NCBI RefSeq assembly: GCF_000374085.1 | Contig: NZ_KB893411.1 | Location: 1 to 64,000, forward strand | Origin: Spirosoma spitsbergense DSM 19989 | Lineage (GTDB): Bacteria; Bacteroidota; Bacteroidia; Cytophagales; Spirosomataceae | Length of the DNA: 64,000 nucleotides | Direction of reading: 5' to 3' | Shown: positions 1 through 8,199 of the stretch, one piece after another | How positions within the stretch are numbered: position 1 is the stretch's first letter | How the letters are laid out: each line of letters starts with the position of its first letter | The notes under the pieces: model-generated | Told to the model about the DNA's origin: nothing | What the model saw: only the letters and a program-made list of their open reading frames with translations | The model's database searches: none | Made by a program: the position numbers and the translations under genes

Positions 1-224
1 GGATGGACTATAAAACGTATCGTAAACGGGGCCTTCTGATTGGGTCTGGGGCTATCGAATCAGCTCACCGAACGGTGATGCAACGACGGTTGAAGCGGTC
101 TGGGCAACGCTGGAGTATTCGGGGTGCGCAGCGTGTTCTAAACTTGCGCGTTTGCCTGATGAGCAACCGATGGAATTTGGTTCGTCAGCAGATTGAGCCA
201 ATCAACTATGCGATGGCCGCATAG
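1..224 (+). mobile_element. Transposase C-terminal fragment, ISKra4-like (cut by window edge)
   Basis: This is the last 73 or so codons of a transposase whose start lies left of the window. The reading frame is open to base 1 and ends in TAG at 222-224. The segment GLLIGSGAIESAHRTVMQRR, followed by LKRSGQRWS and a VLNLR stretch, resembles the C-terminal end of ISKra4-family DDE transposases (GSG.VES..., LKR.G.RWS). The frame is shared with the NACHT fragment that begins within a few bases of the stop, so the right end of the element should lie at about 225-240. I cannot see a terminal inverted repeat because the left end is outside the window. Family assignment comes from motif memory, so it is moderate; that it is a transposase is fairly secure. 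Confidence 0.7.
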
Positions 225-236
225 CGACATTTTGAA

Positions 237-2108
237 TTGCACCCATGTTTATTCTTGTTAGATGGTATTGATGAAGTTCCAGAAAGTAAACAATATGGTA
301 GTATAGAAATTTCAAGAACTTCTATTGCAAAATGGCTTATCCAGCAAGTAAATAATTATGGTAAAATGAATTCTGACAATCGATTTATCTTGACTACAAG
401 ACCTACCGATTATCATATTTTTTCTGGACATTTTCAATTATTTAAAATAGAAGACTTTAATAAATCTGAGGTAAAATTATTTACAAAAAATTGGTACTCT
501 ACATATAATGATATACTACGGCTTGCAATCGAAAGTGATCCTAGAGAGTATAAGCAAAAACATTATCGATTGGTATTGAATAATTTAATAGAGAATAGAA
601 TAGCTTTCCAAAAAGCGTGTGAAATTGAGCCCCTAGTAGAATTAATACAAAACCCGTTACTTTTATCGTTAGTGTTGTTAATTCACAGTATAGAAAAGAC
701 ATATTCCGTTGACAATGCTGAGGGGCTATACGAGCAATTTGTAAAGACTCTTCTTTACCGATGGGACGATGTGAGGAACATGGATTTTTACCCAACTTTG
801 TTTGGTAATAAACATTTTGACCGGCTATATGAAGTAATTCGAAAAGTTGCATTTCGTTTCTCTGAAAAAGAAGATACAATATTGAACGTTAATCAAATAC
901 GGGAGGCCTTGTTGCAATTTATTGCACGTTACGGTTTGGAACCTAATCAAGTTGCTTCGGCGACAGATGAGTTATTGAAAGCTTTACGTGACCGTAGCGG
1001 ATTATTAACTGGTAAAACTGTAAGTGATTCTTTTGATGAGACTACCTTTGAATTTCAACACAAAACTTTTCAAGATTATCTTACGGCTATTACCTTACAC
1101 CGCGATAATCTGTTGCCATCCGGAAAGTTTTCTTTGGATGATAAATTAGGAAATCCTTTTTGGCAAAAAACTATCGAATTCTTTGTTAATAGTGGAAATC
1201 CAGATTATTTCTTTGAGCAATATATTAACAATATAGAGTCAAATACTATTTATATTAATAATTTAGATTACTTTATTAGGTTCTATAATTTGGCTCGTGC
1301 AAAAGACCCTAGTTTAGAGGGGAAATTAATAAACAAATTGTTGGCTGTTTTTTTTGAAACAGACTTAGTTAATGAAGTCATATATTTATACCGTGTTCTA
1401 CATTTATTTAAGCTAGATATTAATCTTTTTGTCAATTATTTTGAAAGTGATGTTACTTCAGAAATATCCGCTTATAAATCAGCTTATTGTGCTTTGCTGG
1501 TTAATGATAATCATCAATATAAGCTTATTCGCTCTAAATTTCTTTCTAAAATAGCCAGCCTTAAGTTTAAACAGGAGTTTGGTTATAATTTTATTGAAAT
1601 ATTTTTATGCAACTATATGATCATTGATAATGAAGATTTTACTGGGTATAAATTGATGTTTGAAGAATATAATTCAAATCCATACATGATAGCTATATAT
1701 TTTGATTTTCTTTTTGTAAAAGAATTTCATAGAATAAGAACAATAAATAATAGGTTATATTTTAAGTCTGCACCAGAAGTACATGAAGAAATCACAAACA
1801 TCTTGAAAATAAAAAACTTATTAGAATGGAAAGATTGGCCTAAAAGTAATAAGCTGGACTTTTTAATCGATTTGTATTACCTAGACAGAGGATTTGCTTA
1901 TCCAGTTAATGTGCCTAATAGTCTACTTTATTATAGGCTTTTTTCAACAAAGGAAAAAAATACCCCTATTATAGATATTGTCTCAAAAATTGAAAAAACT
2001 AATTACAGTATTATTTTATCTGGTGTAGATAAATTTATAGAGCAAAATAGGAAAATTTTTTCAAGCCTTTCGCAAAAAGAAGTAGAGATGTATTTTAAAT
2101 ATTACTAA
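237..2108 (+). pseudogene. NACHT-type STAND NTPase, 5'-truncated by the adjacent insertion sequence
   Basis: The visible product (623 aa from a TTG at 237) opens directly at a Walker B motif, LFLLDGIDEVPE (residues 5-16), with the D-G-x-D-E pattern of NACHT NTPases. A sensor-like ILTTRP follows at residues 51-56. The Walker A/P-loop and any N-terminal effector domain are missing because the transposase stop at 222-224 lies just upstream in the same frame. Downstream is a helical segment (LIENRIAFQKACEIEPLVEL..NPLLLSL) typical of the NACHT winged-helix side, then about 350 residues of sensor-like sequence that I do not recognise. Some bacterial NACHT proteins are anti-phage sensors, which is the likely ancestral role. 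The gene is strikingly AT-rich compared with everything after 2.6 kb, which suggests horizontal transfer. Without a P-loop it is probably inactive. Confidence 0.72.
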
Positions 2109-2150
2109 TTACATTTAGTATAAAATATGCTACATACTTTATAAAATATT

Positions 2151-2186
2151 GCTTATAGACAATAAAAATTTTTACTGTCTATAAGC
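2151..2186. repeat. 36-bp near-perfect palindrome
   Basis: Two 18-base arms meet with no loop: the left arm begins GCTTATAGACA and the right arm ends TGTCTATAAGC, with one mismatched pair. It lies 43 bases after the NACHT stop codon and directly abuts the nucleotidyltransferase remnant. It could be an AT-rich terminator for the NACHT gene, or the junction scar of a mobile element. The sequence alone does not decide. Confidence 0.6.
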
Positions 2187-2191
2187 AATGT

Positions 2192-2340
2192 GTCGACTTT
2201 TTTCAGTTTCTAGATATGCAGGATCAATTAGCTGATCTGCTTGAGAAGCCTGTAAACCTGGCTATTGACAATGAATTGCCTCCCTAATCAAGCCCTATAT
2301 CGAACTCGAAGTGCGACTGATTTATGAGAAAGCTGCTTGA
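2192..2340 (+). pseudogene. Minimal nucleotidyltransferase (MNT antitoxin type) remnant, frameshifted
   Basis: Translation from 2192 gives VDFFQFLDMQDQLADLLEKP, then VNLAIDNELPP and a stop at 2285-2287. Shifting frame by two bases continues the similarity as IKPYIELEVRLIYEKAA with a TGA at 2338-2340. Together these match the C-terminal half of small nucleotidyltransferase proteins (pattern DFF.F.DL...LE.LLGR.VDLVT..AL.P.LKPYI..E), the antitoxin or MntA-like half of HEPN-MNT modules. The N-terminal catalytic GSxAR part is absent; sequence upstream of 2192 is the palindrome. No HEPN partner is seen nearby. It is a two-way damaged relic, consistent with repeated turnover at this site. Confidence 0.55.
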
Positions 2341-2384
2341 CTATAAAATTCGGTTACTACCCATACTTCATTCTATTATGACTC

Positions 2385-2577
2385 AGGGCTTTCTTATAAA
2401 AATGCCGCAGGCATGAAATCGTTGTAGAATGAGGTTGTTAAACTCCCAAAGAACTTCGTAGGAGTGACATCTTTAATAAATTATATCACTCTTACGGAGT
2501 TCTTTGGGTCGTGTAAATAGGTTTTTTCTGCACAGATACCACTTTTACGAGGTTATAACTTTTTATAAGAAAGCCCT
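2385..2577. repeat. Element bounded by 18-bp perfect inverted repeats with an inner REP-like hairpin
   Basis: The outer arms are 2385-2402 (AGGGCTTTCTTATAAAAA) and its exact reverse complement at 2560-2577. Inside lie a second pair, 2445-2467 (begins CCCAAAGAACTTCGTAGG) and 2486-2508, matching at 21 of 23 positions around an AT-rich 18-base loop. The inner hairpin resembles REP-like intergenic palindromes of the CTCCGTAGGAGTGA type that I associate with Bacteroidota genomes. The nested layout would suit a small non-autonomous element (about 193 bp). No coding capacity is seen inside. Confidence 0.55.
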
Positions 2578-2643
2578 GTATTGTGACTCTAGTGCTAGAT
2601 GCCTGCACAAACCATATACAGTCCGCAAACAGCTGGAGTTCAT

Positions 2644-3486
2644 TCACCGACCCACATGGTCTTTCCGGGTTTGTAGCTGCTTTAGCACTGCATTCAACTC
2701 TTTGGGCTTCCGCATGTAGGACGATAAATCATACAGGGAGACGGTGCGAAACTCGACGGGGTGGCTTTCGCTTTGCAGGGATATGTAGCCTTCGCTGAGG
2801 GGTTGCCCGTCTTTTTTGACGGCCGGGTCGTGGTGAATGACATTGCCACCCCCGATCTGCGGTTTTGAATAGACCATCACCGTGTCGCCTTCAACGATGT
2901 GCCTGATTAGCGAGTCGCCCAGCACCAGGGCTTCGGCATGCACCCATTGATCTCCGGCGTAGGTTTTCGAGTTGGAGTCGATGCAGTGGGGCGTAAAGAG
3001 TTTCCCGTCCCGCACTACGTTTGTGCCGGGTGTACACAGGTTACCCGTGTGCCGCTCGTGCTGACCATCGCCCCCCAGCAACTGCATTTCCAGCGAGATG
3101 GGGAAATCCTGTTTCAACCCCATAGTTTTGGGGTCCTGCCCGTGCAGCATCGCCCCGCTGTTGCGCGTGGCCCAGCCGGGCCCGCCTTTGGCCTGCTCAC
3201 CAACGAATCGATACTCCATCACCAGCAGGTAGGCCGAAAAGGGTTTATTGTAGAAAATATGGCCGTACTGCTCGTCGAAGGCGTTGTATTGGTCGTAACG
3301 CACCACCATATTCCCGTTCTCTACCCGGAAGGTGTTACCGAAGTTATCGTTGAGCGGATGGCCGGTTATCTTCACCGCCCAGTTTTTCAGGTCTTTTCCA
3401 TTGAAAAGCTCCGTCCATTTGCCCGACTGAGCCAACGATAGGGTTGTGGTAAACCAAAAAGTAATCAATAAGCTAACTAGACGCAT
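2644..3486 (-). CDS. Secreted DUF1080 (3-keto-disaccharide hydrolase-like) protein
   Basis: The 280-aa product starts with a signal peptide (residues 1-19, ending SLAQ) and then WTELFNGKDLKNWAVKITG, the typical opening of the DUF1080/PF06439 laminin-G-like fold. Further family features are a G-x-I-F-Y segment, a NSGAMLHGQDP stretch and a C-terminal PVEFRTVSLYDLSSY, close to the usual EFRNI.I.L ending. Some members hydrolyse 3-keto-disaccharides; others only bind carbohydrate, and the substrate here is unknown. It should act in the periplasm or at the surface. It lies downstream of the MBL-fold gene on the same strand, but a strong hairpin at 3500-3533 separates them, so it probably has its own promoter. 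Confidence 0.85.
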   Translation of the reverse strand: MRLVSLLITFWFTTTLSLAQSGKWTELFNGKDLKNWAVKITGHPLNDNFGNTFRVENGNMVVRYDQYNAFDEQYGHIFYNKPFSAYLLVMEYRFVGEQAKGGPGWATRNSGAMLHGQDPKTMGLKQDFPISLEMQLLGGDGQHERHTGNLCTPGTNVVRDGKLFTPHCIDSNSKTYAGDQWVHAEALVLGDSLIRHIVEGDTVMVYSKPQIGGGNVIHHDPAVKKDGQPLSEGYISLQSESHPVEFRTVSLYDLSSYMRKPKELNAVLKQLQTRKDHVGR

Positions 3487-3499
3487 AGGACAACGTTGT

Positions 3500-3533
3500 A
3501 AAAAAGGGGGCGATTGTGTGTATCGACCCCCTT
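3500..3533 (-). terminator. Rho-independent terminator after the MBL-fold gene
   Basis: On the minus strand a GGGGG-t-CGAT arm pairs with ATCGCCCCC across a loop of about seven bases, followed by a run of six T. It lies 45 bases beyond the stop of the MBL-fold gene and just upstream of the DUF1080 gene, so it should end leftward transcription of the former. Confidence 0.7.
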
Positions 3534-3577
3534 GTAAGCAGTTGAATAAAGTATCTGTGTTGATTAAGCGACAATTG

Positions 3578-4474
3578 TCAGGCGGTTAATTCCTCGTAGG
3601 CAGCCTGCAAACTGCGCGCAATACCGTCGCCCTGCCACTCGCTAACGCCCGGAACAGACGTTGCTTTCATCACTTCTTCTTTTGATTTTCCGGCCTTGAT
3701 TTCCTGTCCGACAAAGACGAGTAGTTTTTCCAGGTAATCCTTAAATGCCTTGATGTCTTCTTTGGTACCCGTTATTTTTTCGGGGTCGAACGCGTGGCCG
3801 AAAACAAAGATTGTTTTGTTATCGAACGTCGTCAATGTCTTATCCAGAACCGTAATCCAGCTTTTAACGCTGGCCCCGGCACTTCGGTCAACAAAGGGGT
3901 ACCGGCGATTGAACACCAGATCGCCCGTGTGTACTACGTTGGCGTTTTCGAAGTGGATCAAACTGTCGCCATTAGTATGGCCCGGCCCGAAATAATACGT
4001 CCGGATGCTCTCTCCGCCTACCTTCTTTTTCCAGCCATTGCTGAAGGTGGTATCGGGATAGAGCTGTTTGTCTTCCGTCTTCGATTTTTCGGCTACGGCC
4101 TTCTGGTTTTTCAGCGAATTTTCGTGGGCCACCACGTGCTCCACCAGACCTTTGAAGGCAATATTGCCGCCCGTATGATCGCCGTGGTGGTGGGTGTTCA
4201 TTAGCAGATGAATGGGGATATCAGACGTCTTTTTCAGACCCTCAATCAGATGCTGTGCCTGTTCCGGAAACTCTGAGTCTACCACTACCCACCCTTCTTT
4301 GGTGCGGAGGTAGGCAATGGTACCGCCCTTCTCAGTAAATACCCCCACCGAGTCGCGAACCATTTTCATCTTATACGGGTCGTCGGCAGCCAGTTGGGCA
4401 AAAAGAGGATGGTTTATCAATGATACACCGCCTATGGCCAGTGCGGAGTAGTGAACAAAATTTCTGCGATTCAT
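3578..4474 (-). CDS. Exported MBL-fold metallo-hydrolase
   Basis: The 298-aa product carries the metallo-beta-lactamase zinc motif NTHHHGDHTGGN; the HxHxDH ligands are H95, H97, D99 and H100. A later GHTNGDSLIHF supplies the next ligand region and VFGHAFD a distal histidine. The first residues, MNRRNF followed by a hydrophobic stretch ending LFAQ, look like a short Tat-type signal. The order of motifs and length fit the SoxH/class B-like branch of MBL hydrolases rather than a proven beta-lactamase; substrate is unknown. The gene stands alone, ended by the hairpin at 3500-3533, with a 325-base non-coding stretch upstream. Confidence 0.85.
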   Translation of the reverse strand: MNRRNFVHYSALAIGGVSLINHPLFAQLAADDPYKMKMVRDSVGVFTEKGGTIAYLRTKEGWVVVDSEFPEQAQHLIEGLKKTSDIPIHLLMNTHHHGDHTGGNIAFKGLVEHVVAHENSLKNQKAVAEKSKTEDKQLYPDTTFSNGWKKKVGGESIRTYYFGPGHTNGDSLIHFENANVVHTGDLVFNRRYPFVDRSAGASVKSWITVLDKTLTTFDNKTIFVFGHAFDPEKITGTKEDIKAFKDYLEKLLVFVGQEIKAGKSKEEVMKATSVPGVSEWQGDGIARSLQAAYEELTA

Positions 4475-4799
4475 TTACCTGTTTATTAAGAGTTAATCGT
4501 TGGGGCTAACTAGTACAGGACGTTTTCGCGTATCAATGCTAAACAGCCATTAGTTCCGATAAATATACGCAGGCTGATTCATTTTTCGCGTGGGTTCACC
4601 ATCTGATAACGTATAACGGGGTAATGGCAGGGCTACGGATTATCTAACTACGAATCAGTCCGATACTGTCCGTTAACTAAGCCGTAATGAGGTATAATCT
4701 CTGACCAGCCTATTTATACGACCTGATTGGATTGGGTTTGTCAGGCTAGTCAGAGAAGGTGAAAGAGTTGGTTATTACCCCTTACCAGACCAGGCAGAA
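4475..4799. other. Intergenic stretch, no gene seen
   Basis: These 325 bases lie between two leftward genes. I see no convincing open frame, no strong hairpin with a T-run and no clear TAnnTTTG motif that I would commit to. It probably holds the promoter of the MBL-fold gene. Confidence 0.5.
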
Positions 4800-5060
4800 T
4801 CAGCCGTTGTTAGTATTGCCGGTCAGAGCCAGTCCACCACCAACAAGGCCGTTATCTGTTTGCCTCACATAAAGACCGGTGCTCTTAACCAGGCTGTTAC
4901 CTATATAACTATCGCCGAAAAGGCTCTTTCCGTTACGTTCAGCTACACCCATACCGACTGTAGTGCCGGATTTTTTGCTAAAATAGGTATAGAGGCCAAA
5001 ACCGGCAGCCAGTGTTGCGCCCAGAGCAATGCCTACAATAGTCGTTACTTTCTTATCCAT
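4800..5060 (-). CDS. Small hypothetical protein with one N-terminal membrane segment
   Basis: From the ATG at 5058-5060 the product is 86 aa, starting MDKKVTTIVGIALGATLAAG. An in-frame start 45 bases upstream would add a polar MNERLLLLQTTSRTI leader, which fits a membrane anchor less well, so I prefer the shorter form. Residues 6-26 form one hydrophobic segment. The remainder is glycine-rich and polar (GNSLVKSTGLYV, GLVGGGLALTG). I recognise no family. It is followed on the same strand by non-coding DNA and preceded by another small membrane protein gene. Confidence 0.5.
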   Translation of the reverse strand: MDKKVTTIVGIALGATLAAGFGLYTYFSKKSGTTVGMGVAERNGKSLFGDSYIGNSLVKSTGLYVRQTDNGLVGGGLALTGNTNNG

Positions 5061-5128
5061 GATGGTTCTTGAAGTTGTTTGCAGCAATAACAGCCGTTCG
5101 TTCAAATGGTTTTAATACATCCAGTTAA

Positions 5129-5162
5129 CCCCGCCCAACTGTCAGTTTGCCGGAGGGCGGGG
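5129..5162. repeat. GC-rich hairpin between two small genes
   Basis: CCCCGCCC (5129-5136) pairs with GGGCGGGG (5155-5162) across an 18-base loop. It lies downstream of the 86-aa membrane protein gene but has no T-run on either side, so it may be a weak terminator or mRNA-stabilising stem. Confidence 0.35.
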
Positions 5163-5253
5163 AGCCCAGCGACAAGGAGTGATTAACCAACTGCAGAAGT
5201 GAGCCTGCTCGTAAAGCGGTAAGCCTGTTTAGTTGAATAGTCGGGATATACGA

Positions 5254-5514
5254 TCAGGAGCGTTGAAACAGATACCACATACCCGCAACAATAATGGTTT
5301 CAATTATACATACATGCATCGTGTTGTGGTGGGCCAGTTGGCGAAGCAGAAAATGCAGTCCGAGGGCACCACCCGCAATAGGAATACCGAAAAAGAACTG
5401 TAGCACATTATTCCGCTGCCTCATGTCGACAAAGCCATAAAGAATCTTAACAACCCCTATTCCAGCTATGAAAACGAGTGGTGTTAACAGACTAAATAGT
5501 GTCGATATAACCAT
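5254..5514 (-). CDS. Small integral membrane protein, unknown function
   Basis: The 86-aa product has three hydrophobic stretches (about residues 5-25, 36-57 and 65-83) separated by short charged loops (DMRQRNN and LRQLAHH). I do not recognise the family. The composition is that of a real small membrane protein rather than a chance frame, and the terminal FQRS leaves a short tail. It lies leftward between the quinone oxidoreductase gene and another small membrane-anchored protein. Function cannot be inferred. Confidence 0.5.
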   Translation of the reverse strand: MVISTLFSLLTPLVFIAGIGVVKILYGFVDMRQRNNVLQFFFGIPIAGGALGLHFLLRQLAHHNTMHVCIIETIIVAGMWYLFQRS

Positions 5515-5664
5515 TTGTTCGGTTGCCCGCTGGGTTTTAACCTCGATTCAACGTGCTTTATTTCAACGTAAAGAGTAACCGGAAGGTTTTATTTAGGGTA
5601 GTCTGCATCCCAGCACGCATTGTCGATTGTCCAGATACGAACACAAGTAAATACTTCACGGTAT

Positions 5665-6630
5665 TCACTGCACGGCAAGAATAATCTTGCCGATGTGGTC
5701 ACTGCTTTCCATGAGTTCCTGTGCCTTAGCGGCTTCGGACAAGTGAAATGTACGGTAAACAATTGGCTTGAACTGTCCATCGGCCACAAGGGGCCAAACA
5801 TGCTTCTCTACGTCGGCAGTTAGCTTCGCCTTGAAGTCGGCATCGCGTGGCTTTAACATACTGCCACTGATTGTGATGCGCTTTTGCATTAGCGTTGGAA
5901 TACGAATCTGACTGTCGGCACCCTGCATGGCGTTGATAAACATCAGCCGACCATCCATTGCCAGCAGGTTCAGGTTTTTTTGGGTATAATCACCGCCAAC
6001 CATATCCAGGATAACGTCGATGGGTACGCTACTCAATACCTGCTCAAAGTCTTCTTTTTTATAATTGACGCACCTGACTGCCCCGAGTTGCTCGCAAACC
6101 GCACATTTTTCATCACTGCCCGCTGTGGCATAAACATCAGCGCCGAATGCTTTTGCCAGCTGAATGGCCGTTACGCCAATGCCACTACTGCCCCCGTGTA
6201 TAAGAAAATTTTCTCCGGCAGACAGTTGCCCCCATTGAAAAGCCGTTGACCAGACGGTCAATACCGTTTCGGGTAGAGAAGCTGCTTCCGCAAATGTCAA
6301 CGTTGCCGGTACGGGCAGGCAATGCCGCTCGTCTACGGCTACGTATTCTGCGTATCCGCCCCCGCTAATCAGGGCACAAACAGAGTCGCCAATTTTCCAT
6401 TGGCTGGCATTTGGTCCACACTTTTCCACAATACCTGCCACTTCGAGACCCGGAATCTGACCGGTGGGGTCGGTGCCGTAGCCGCCTGTTCGCTGGTGAA
6501 TATCACTCCGGTTTACGCCAGCCGCCCGCACCCGAATAAGAATTTGCCCGGATTCGGGTTGCGGAATCGCCCGCTCCTGCAGGGCAAGAACCGATCCATC
6601 GCCGGGTTTGGTTATGATGATTGCTTTCAT
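5665..6630 (-). CDS. NAD(P)H quinone oxidoreductase, PIG3/zeta-crystallin type
   Basis: The 321-aa medium-chain dehydrogenase/reductase starts MKAIIITKPG. It has the GroES-like N-terminal half (VRAAGVNRSDIHQRTGGY, the family signature for PIG3-type quinone reductases) and a Rossmann half with GGSSGIGVTAIQLAKAFGA for NADPH binding. The zinc-ligand cysteines of alcohol dehydrogenases are absent, as expected in this branch. It should reduce quinones or reactive carbonyls in the cytoplasm. Length is normal for the family. It stands alone on the minus strand. Confidence 0.88.
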   Translation of the reverse strand: MKAIIITKPGDGSVLALQERAIPQPESGQILIRVRAAGVNRSDIHQRTGGYGTDPTGQIPGLEVAGIVEKCGPNASQWKIGDSVCALISGGGYAEYVAVDERHCLPVPATLTFAEAASLPETVLTVWSTAFQWGQLSAGENFLIHGGSSGIGVTAIQLAKAFGADVYATAGSDEKCAVCEQLGAVRCVNYKKEDFEQVLSSVPIDVILDMVGGDYTQKNLNLLAMDGRLMFINAMQGADSQIRIPTLMQKRITISGSMLKPRDADFKAKLTADVEKHVWPLVADGQFKPIVYRTFHLSEAAKAQELMESSDHIGKIILAVQ

Positions 6631-6738
6631 CCATGAATAACCATAAATGACTGCCTTTTGTCAGGAAAAAACGATCTGACCCGAAAATTGGTAATCGTTA
6701 TTCGTGTCTGGCGATGGATGGGTGCGTAGAAGGTTTTT

Positions 6739-7470
6739 TTATGCAAACTTTTCCAGCTGCTTCACCAGCACCCCGAAATCTTTAGGATAGGGCGCTACAA
6801 ACGTGTGTTCTTCGCCATTCAGCAGCGTGAATGTAAGCGAGTAGGCGTGAAGGGCAACACGCTGAATCAGGGGCAGTTCTTCGGTTTCCTGCTTGAGGTT
6901 GAACTTGCGCTTTACATCAGACAGGAAAACGGGCTTGCCCCCATAGGTAGCGTCATTGACGATGGGTGCTTTGAGGCACATTAGATGCACCCGAATCTGG
7001 TGCATCCTACCCGTAATGGGTAAACACTCCACCAGCGTAGTATTTTTATAGGCCTGTAGCGTATTGAAAATGGTTTCGGCTACTTTTCCGTTCTCCCGGT
7101 CAATCCGGACAAGCGTTCCGTCTTTAGCGGGCGAAATTGGCAGATAGACCGAGATACCGGCGAAATCATGCACGCCGTTCGTAACAGCGTGGTAGCGTTT
7201 TGTCACCTCGCGGTGTTCAAACTGCATGGCCAGATGCCGGTAAGCTTCCGGATTTTTGGCAATGGCCAAAATTCCCGACGTTTCCTTATCCAGGCGGTGC
7301 CCAAGCTGGGCGTCGGCACAATAAGCTTTCGCCAGCCTGACAATACTTTGCCCGCTGCGGTCGGGCGTACGCTCATCCAGCGAGGCTACGCGGGGAGGCT
7401 TATTGACAAGTATATAATCCTCATTTTCAAATACAATGAGGTCGGTGAAGGTGAGTTTCATAGCGTTCAT
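6739..7470 (-). CDS. RluA-family pseudouridine synthase
   Basis: From the ATG at 7468-7470 the product is 243 aa. It contains GHRLDKETSGILAIAKN, the RluA-type motif with the catalytic Asp in HRLDKETSG, and later GRMHQIRVHLM, the conserved C-terminal RNA-binding segment. Such enzymes isomerise uridine in 23S rRNA or tRNA; the exact target cannot be read from sequence. There is no N-terminal S4 domain, so it is the short form. An upstream start at 7503 would read through part of an inverted repeat, so MNAM or the next ATG (MKLT, 7461) is preferred. It lies downstream of rpmB but is separated by a terminator. Confidence 0.88.
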   Translation of the reverse strand: MNAMKLTFTDLIVFENEDYILVNKPPRVASLDERTPDRSGQSIVRLAKAYCADAQLGHRLDKETSGILAIAKNPEAYRHLAMQFEHREVTKRYHAVTNGVHDFAGISVYLPISPAKDGTLVRIDRENGKVAETIFNTLQAYKNTTLVECLPITGRMHQIRVHLMCLKAPIVNDATYGGKPVFLSDVKRKFNLKQETEELPLIQRVALHAYSLTFTLLNGEEHTFVAPYPKDFGVLVKQLEKFA

Positions 7471-7541
7471 TAGTTGATCAGTCGGAGAGTTGATCAGTGC
7501 CACTGGGAACCTACTGGCTGACTCACCGACTGATCAACTAA
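7470..7541. repeat. 16-bp perfect inverted repeat with extra internal copy
   Basis: TTAGTTGATCAGTCGG (7470-7485) is exactly complementary to 7526-7541. The core GTTGATCAGT recurs in direct orientation at about 7489-7498, so three copies of the TGATCA-centred motif lie in 72 bases between rpmB and the pseudouridine synthase gene. No T-run follows, so it is not a normal terminator. It may be a regulatory site or an intergenic repeat. Confidence 0.6.
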
Positions 7542-7561
7542 CCCCCTGACTATATTTAATA

Positions 7562-7592
7562 CAAAAAGCCTCCTCCTGACTGGAAAAGGCTC
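7562..7592 (-). terminator. Rho-independent terminator of rpmB
   Basis: On the minus strand AGCCTTTTCC, a short loop and GGAGGAGGCT form an imperfect hairpin ending in TTTTTGT. It lies 22 bases after the rpmB stop codon. Confidence 0.7.
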
Positions 7593-7613
7593 GATGAATG
7601 GTTTTTCGAAAGA

Positions 7614-7853
7614 CTATAACGACAGCGTACCGCGCTGATGAGCCTTCTGAAGCGTTGCTTCCAGACCGTTTTTGTTGATGGTCTTGATGGCCGATGTAGC
7701 CACCTTCAGCGTAATCCACTCACCCGTCGACTCAACGAAGAAACGCTTCTTCTGGAGATTGGGGAAAAATTTACGCTTGGTTTTATTATTAGCGTGAGAA
7801 ACGTTGTTTCCCGTGCGTGTTCGCTTTCCTGTTATTTGACAAATTCTGGCCAT
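7614..7853 (-). CDS. rpmB: 50S ribosomal protein L28
   Basis: The 79-aa product begins MARICQITGKRTRTGNNVSH, the canonical start of bacterial L28, and is rich in Lys/Arg throughout. The NKTKRKFFPNLQ segment and the C-terminal VATSAIKTINKNG match the family. Length is typical for Bacteroidota L28. It is a structural protein of the large ribosomal subunit. It is transcribed leftward and ended by the hairpin at 7562-7592. No rpmG partner is seen next to it here. Confidence 0.95.
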   Translation of the reverse strand: MARICQITGKRTRTGNNVSHANNKTKRKFFPNLQKKRFFVESTGEWITLKVATSAIKTINKNGLEATLQKAHQRGTLSL

Positions 7854-7913
7854 TACCGTACTGATTTTCCGTATGAGGGCGCAAAATTGGCTAAATTATC
7901 CCAAACCTGCAAA

Positions 7914-8132
7914 TCAATCTTTCTTTTTTTTGAATCCGTACGGGCAGTGCCGGCAACCATTCTGGCAACAGTACCCCCGTTTCAGGTGATAGGCAGCCGT
8001 GAAGACCATGTACCCTTCCGGCGTGAGGTAATAATCTTCAGTGATTACCTCTGGAATGTTTTTTTGGGATGGCTGCGGGGGCATTTGGTTTGGGCTTGTG
8101 TCGAAGAAAGCGTATTTTTGAAGGAAACACAC
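7914..8132 (-). CDS. DUF5522 cysteine-rich small protein
   Basis: The product of up to 72 aa contains EDYYLTPEGYMVFTAAYHLK followed by RGYCCQNGCRHCPYGFKKKK. This matches the DUF5522 family of short Bacteroidota proteins with a CC-x(3)-CxxC cluster that may bind metal. Function is unknown. The true start may be the internal Met at 8082-8084 (MPPQPSQ), since the first 16 residues are not conserved-looking. It lies divergently from the ornithine aminotransferase gene. Confidence 0.75.
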   Translation of the reverse strand: MCFLQKYAFFDTSPNQMPPQPSQKNIPEVITEDYYLTPEGYMVFTAAYHLKRGYCCQNGCRHCPYGFKKKKD

Positions 8133-8199
8133 TGTGCTGTCGGTTAGTTGCTCAAACGCAAACAGAAGGCCGATAAGCCTATTTTAAACTGCTACTCAT

